From assembly GCA_002345505.1 (NCBI GenBank), contig DDWJ01000001.1, positions 181,116 to 187,264 on the forward strand: 6,149 nt of DNA. Direction: 5' to 3'. Below the pieces are notes generated by a model that was given only the letters and a program-made list of their open reading frames with translations, was not told where the DNA came from and did no database searches. A program made the position numbers and the translations under genes. The stretch comes from Caryophanales bacterium UBA2289 (lineage in GTDB: Bacteria; Bacillota_I; Bacilli_A; Izemoplasmatales; Hujiaoplasmataceae). Shown here piece after piece: positions 5,540-6,149 of the stretch (position 1 is its first letter; the number at the start of each line of letters is the position of its first letter).

Positions 5540-6103
5540 ATGCAGATTGGCGTATTGGCATTACAAGGAGCTTTTATAGAACATCAGTCAATGCTTCAAA
5601 AACTAGGAGTCAAATCCTTTACAATAAGAAACTTAAATGATTTAAAAAATCCTATGGACGGTCTAATACTTCCTGGCGGCGAAAGTACAACCATGTATAA
5701 ACTCCTTCAGGATTTGCTTCTTGAACAACCGATAAAAGACCTTATAAATAGCGGTCTACCAGTAATGGGAACTTGCGCAGGATTACTTCTTCTTGCAAAA
5801 GAAATCCATAATTATGATAAACCTTTTTTACAAACCATGGATATAACCGCAAGAAAAAATGCCTATGGTAAACAACTTGGATCGTTTAAAACCATAGCTA
5901 AGTTCAACAACAAAGAAATGCCTTTTGTCTTCATTCGTGCTCCATTCATTGAACGAGTAGGTAAAGACGTTGAAGTCTTATCTACAGTTGACGAAAGAAT
6001 TGTTGCCGCAAGACAAAACAATCAACTAGCAGTTGCTTTTCATCCGGAACTTACAAATGATTTAACTGTTCATGAGTATTTCTTAGATATGATAAAAAAA
6101 TAA
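5540..6103 (+). CDS. pdxT: Pyridoxal 5'-phosphate synthase, glutaminase subunit PdxT
   Basis: This is a 187-aa class I glutamine amidotransferase, slightly shorter than B. subtilis PdxT (196 aa) but complete. It hydrolyses glutamine and channels ammonia to the PdxS active site. The catalytic triad is C79 (MGTCAGL), H168 and E170 (FHPEL). The oxyanion/glutamine loop LPGGESTT (44-51) and the PdxT-specific FIRAPFIE (131-138) are present. The opening IGVLALQGAFIEH is diagnostic of the family. It follows pdxS by 4 nt, and its ribosome site GAGG (5525-5528) lies inside the end of pdxS, so the two are co-transcribed and probably translationally coupled. The stop codon is the first element of the downstream hairpin region. 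Confidence 0.97.
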   Translation: MQIGVLALQGAFIEHQSMLQKLGVKSFTIRNLNDLKNPMDGLILPGGESTTMYKLLQDLLLEQPIKDLINSGLPVMGTCAGLLLLAKEIHNYDKPFLQTMDITARKNAYGKQLGSFKTIAKFNNKEMPFVFIRAPFIERVGKDVEVLSTVDERIVAARQNNQLAVAFHPELTNDLTVHEYFLDMIKK

Positions 6104-6127
6104 CGAAGTCATTGAATGACTTCGTTT
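6102..6127. terminator. Bidirectional intrinsic terminator after pdxT
   Basis: AACGAAGTCAT (6102-6112) pairs perfectly with ATGACTTCGTT (6116-6126) around a TGA loop, giving an 11-bp stem that begins inside the pdxT stop codon. In the plus direction only TTT follows before CAG, a short U-tract. In the minus direction the hairpin is followed by TATTTTTTT (complement of 6093-6101), a much better U-tract. It may therefore end pdxST and also a convergent transcript entering from the right, although no convergent gene is visible in this window. Confidence 0.75.
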
Positions 6128-6149
6128 CAGACTGTTGACAAAGCACCTT

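Noticed and set aside
6135..6140. TTGACA near the right edge as a -35 box for a next gene
   Set aside because: The window ends 9 bases later, so no -10 or gene can be seen; a single hexamer is not evidence.

Overview
The window is AT-rich, densely packed DNA, most likely from a low-GC Bacillota (Firmicutes) bacterium. Purine-rich Shine-Dalgarno sequences precede nearly every start. Three genes end in TGA and tryptophan is encoded by TGG, so the standard bacterial code applies and a Mycoplasma-type code is excluded. A near-consensus CcpA (cre) site also fits Bacillota. The three iron-sulfur proteins suggest an anaerobic or facultative lifestyle. Taxonomy cannot be fixed further from the sequence alone.

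Positions 1-3086 (minus strand) hold five tightly overlapping genes. In transcription order they are: a 102-aa [2Fe-2S] protein, a 360-aa FAD/NAD(P)-type oxidoreductase, a 158-aa two-cluster ferredoxin, a 96-aa BFD-like [2Fe-2S] protein, and a DAO-family FAD amine/amino-acid dehydrogenase. The last gene runs off the left edge. The set matches the subunits of multi-subunit dye-linked proline/hydroxyproline/sarcosine dehydrogenases and hydrogen cyanide synthase (HcnABC-like). Here the iron-sulfur domains are separate genes rather than fusions. The amine substrate cannot be read from the sequence. Positions 3087-3149, just upstream of this operon, carry the cre-like site and a weak promoter candidate.

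Positions 3150-4553 (minus) encode a MocR/PdxR-type regulator, a GntR winged helix fused to an aminotransferase-like PLP domain. Diverging from it on the plus strand are pdxS (4663-5535) and pdxT (5540-6103), the two subunits of pyridoxal 5'-phosphate synthase. A hairpin at 6102-6126 closes pdxT. The 109-bp divergent region holds overlapping, oppositely oriented -10 boxes. It also holds three copies of an AACTG-core half-site, two direct and one inverted, which are the best candidate for the PdxR operator.

Taken together this is a PLP supply and sensing module beside an amino-acid-oxidising electron-transfer complex. The regulator gene lies on the same strand as the dehydrogenase operon, 63 bp upstream of it, so read-through transcription is possible. 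Most of the content belongs to recognised families. The less ordinary points are the divergent control region, the regulator's missing carboxylate-binding arginine, the split five-gene dehydrogenase and its cre-like site.
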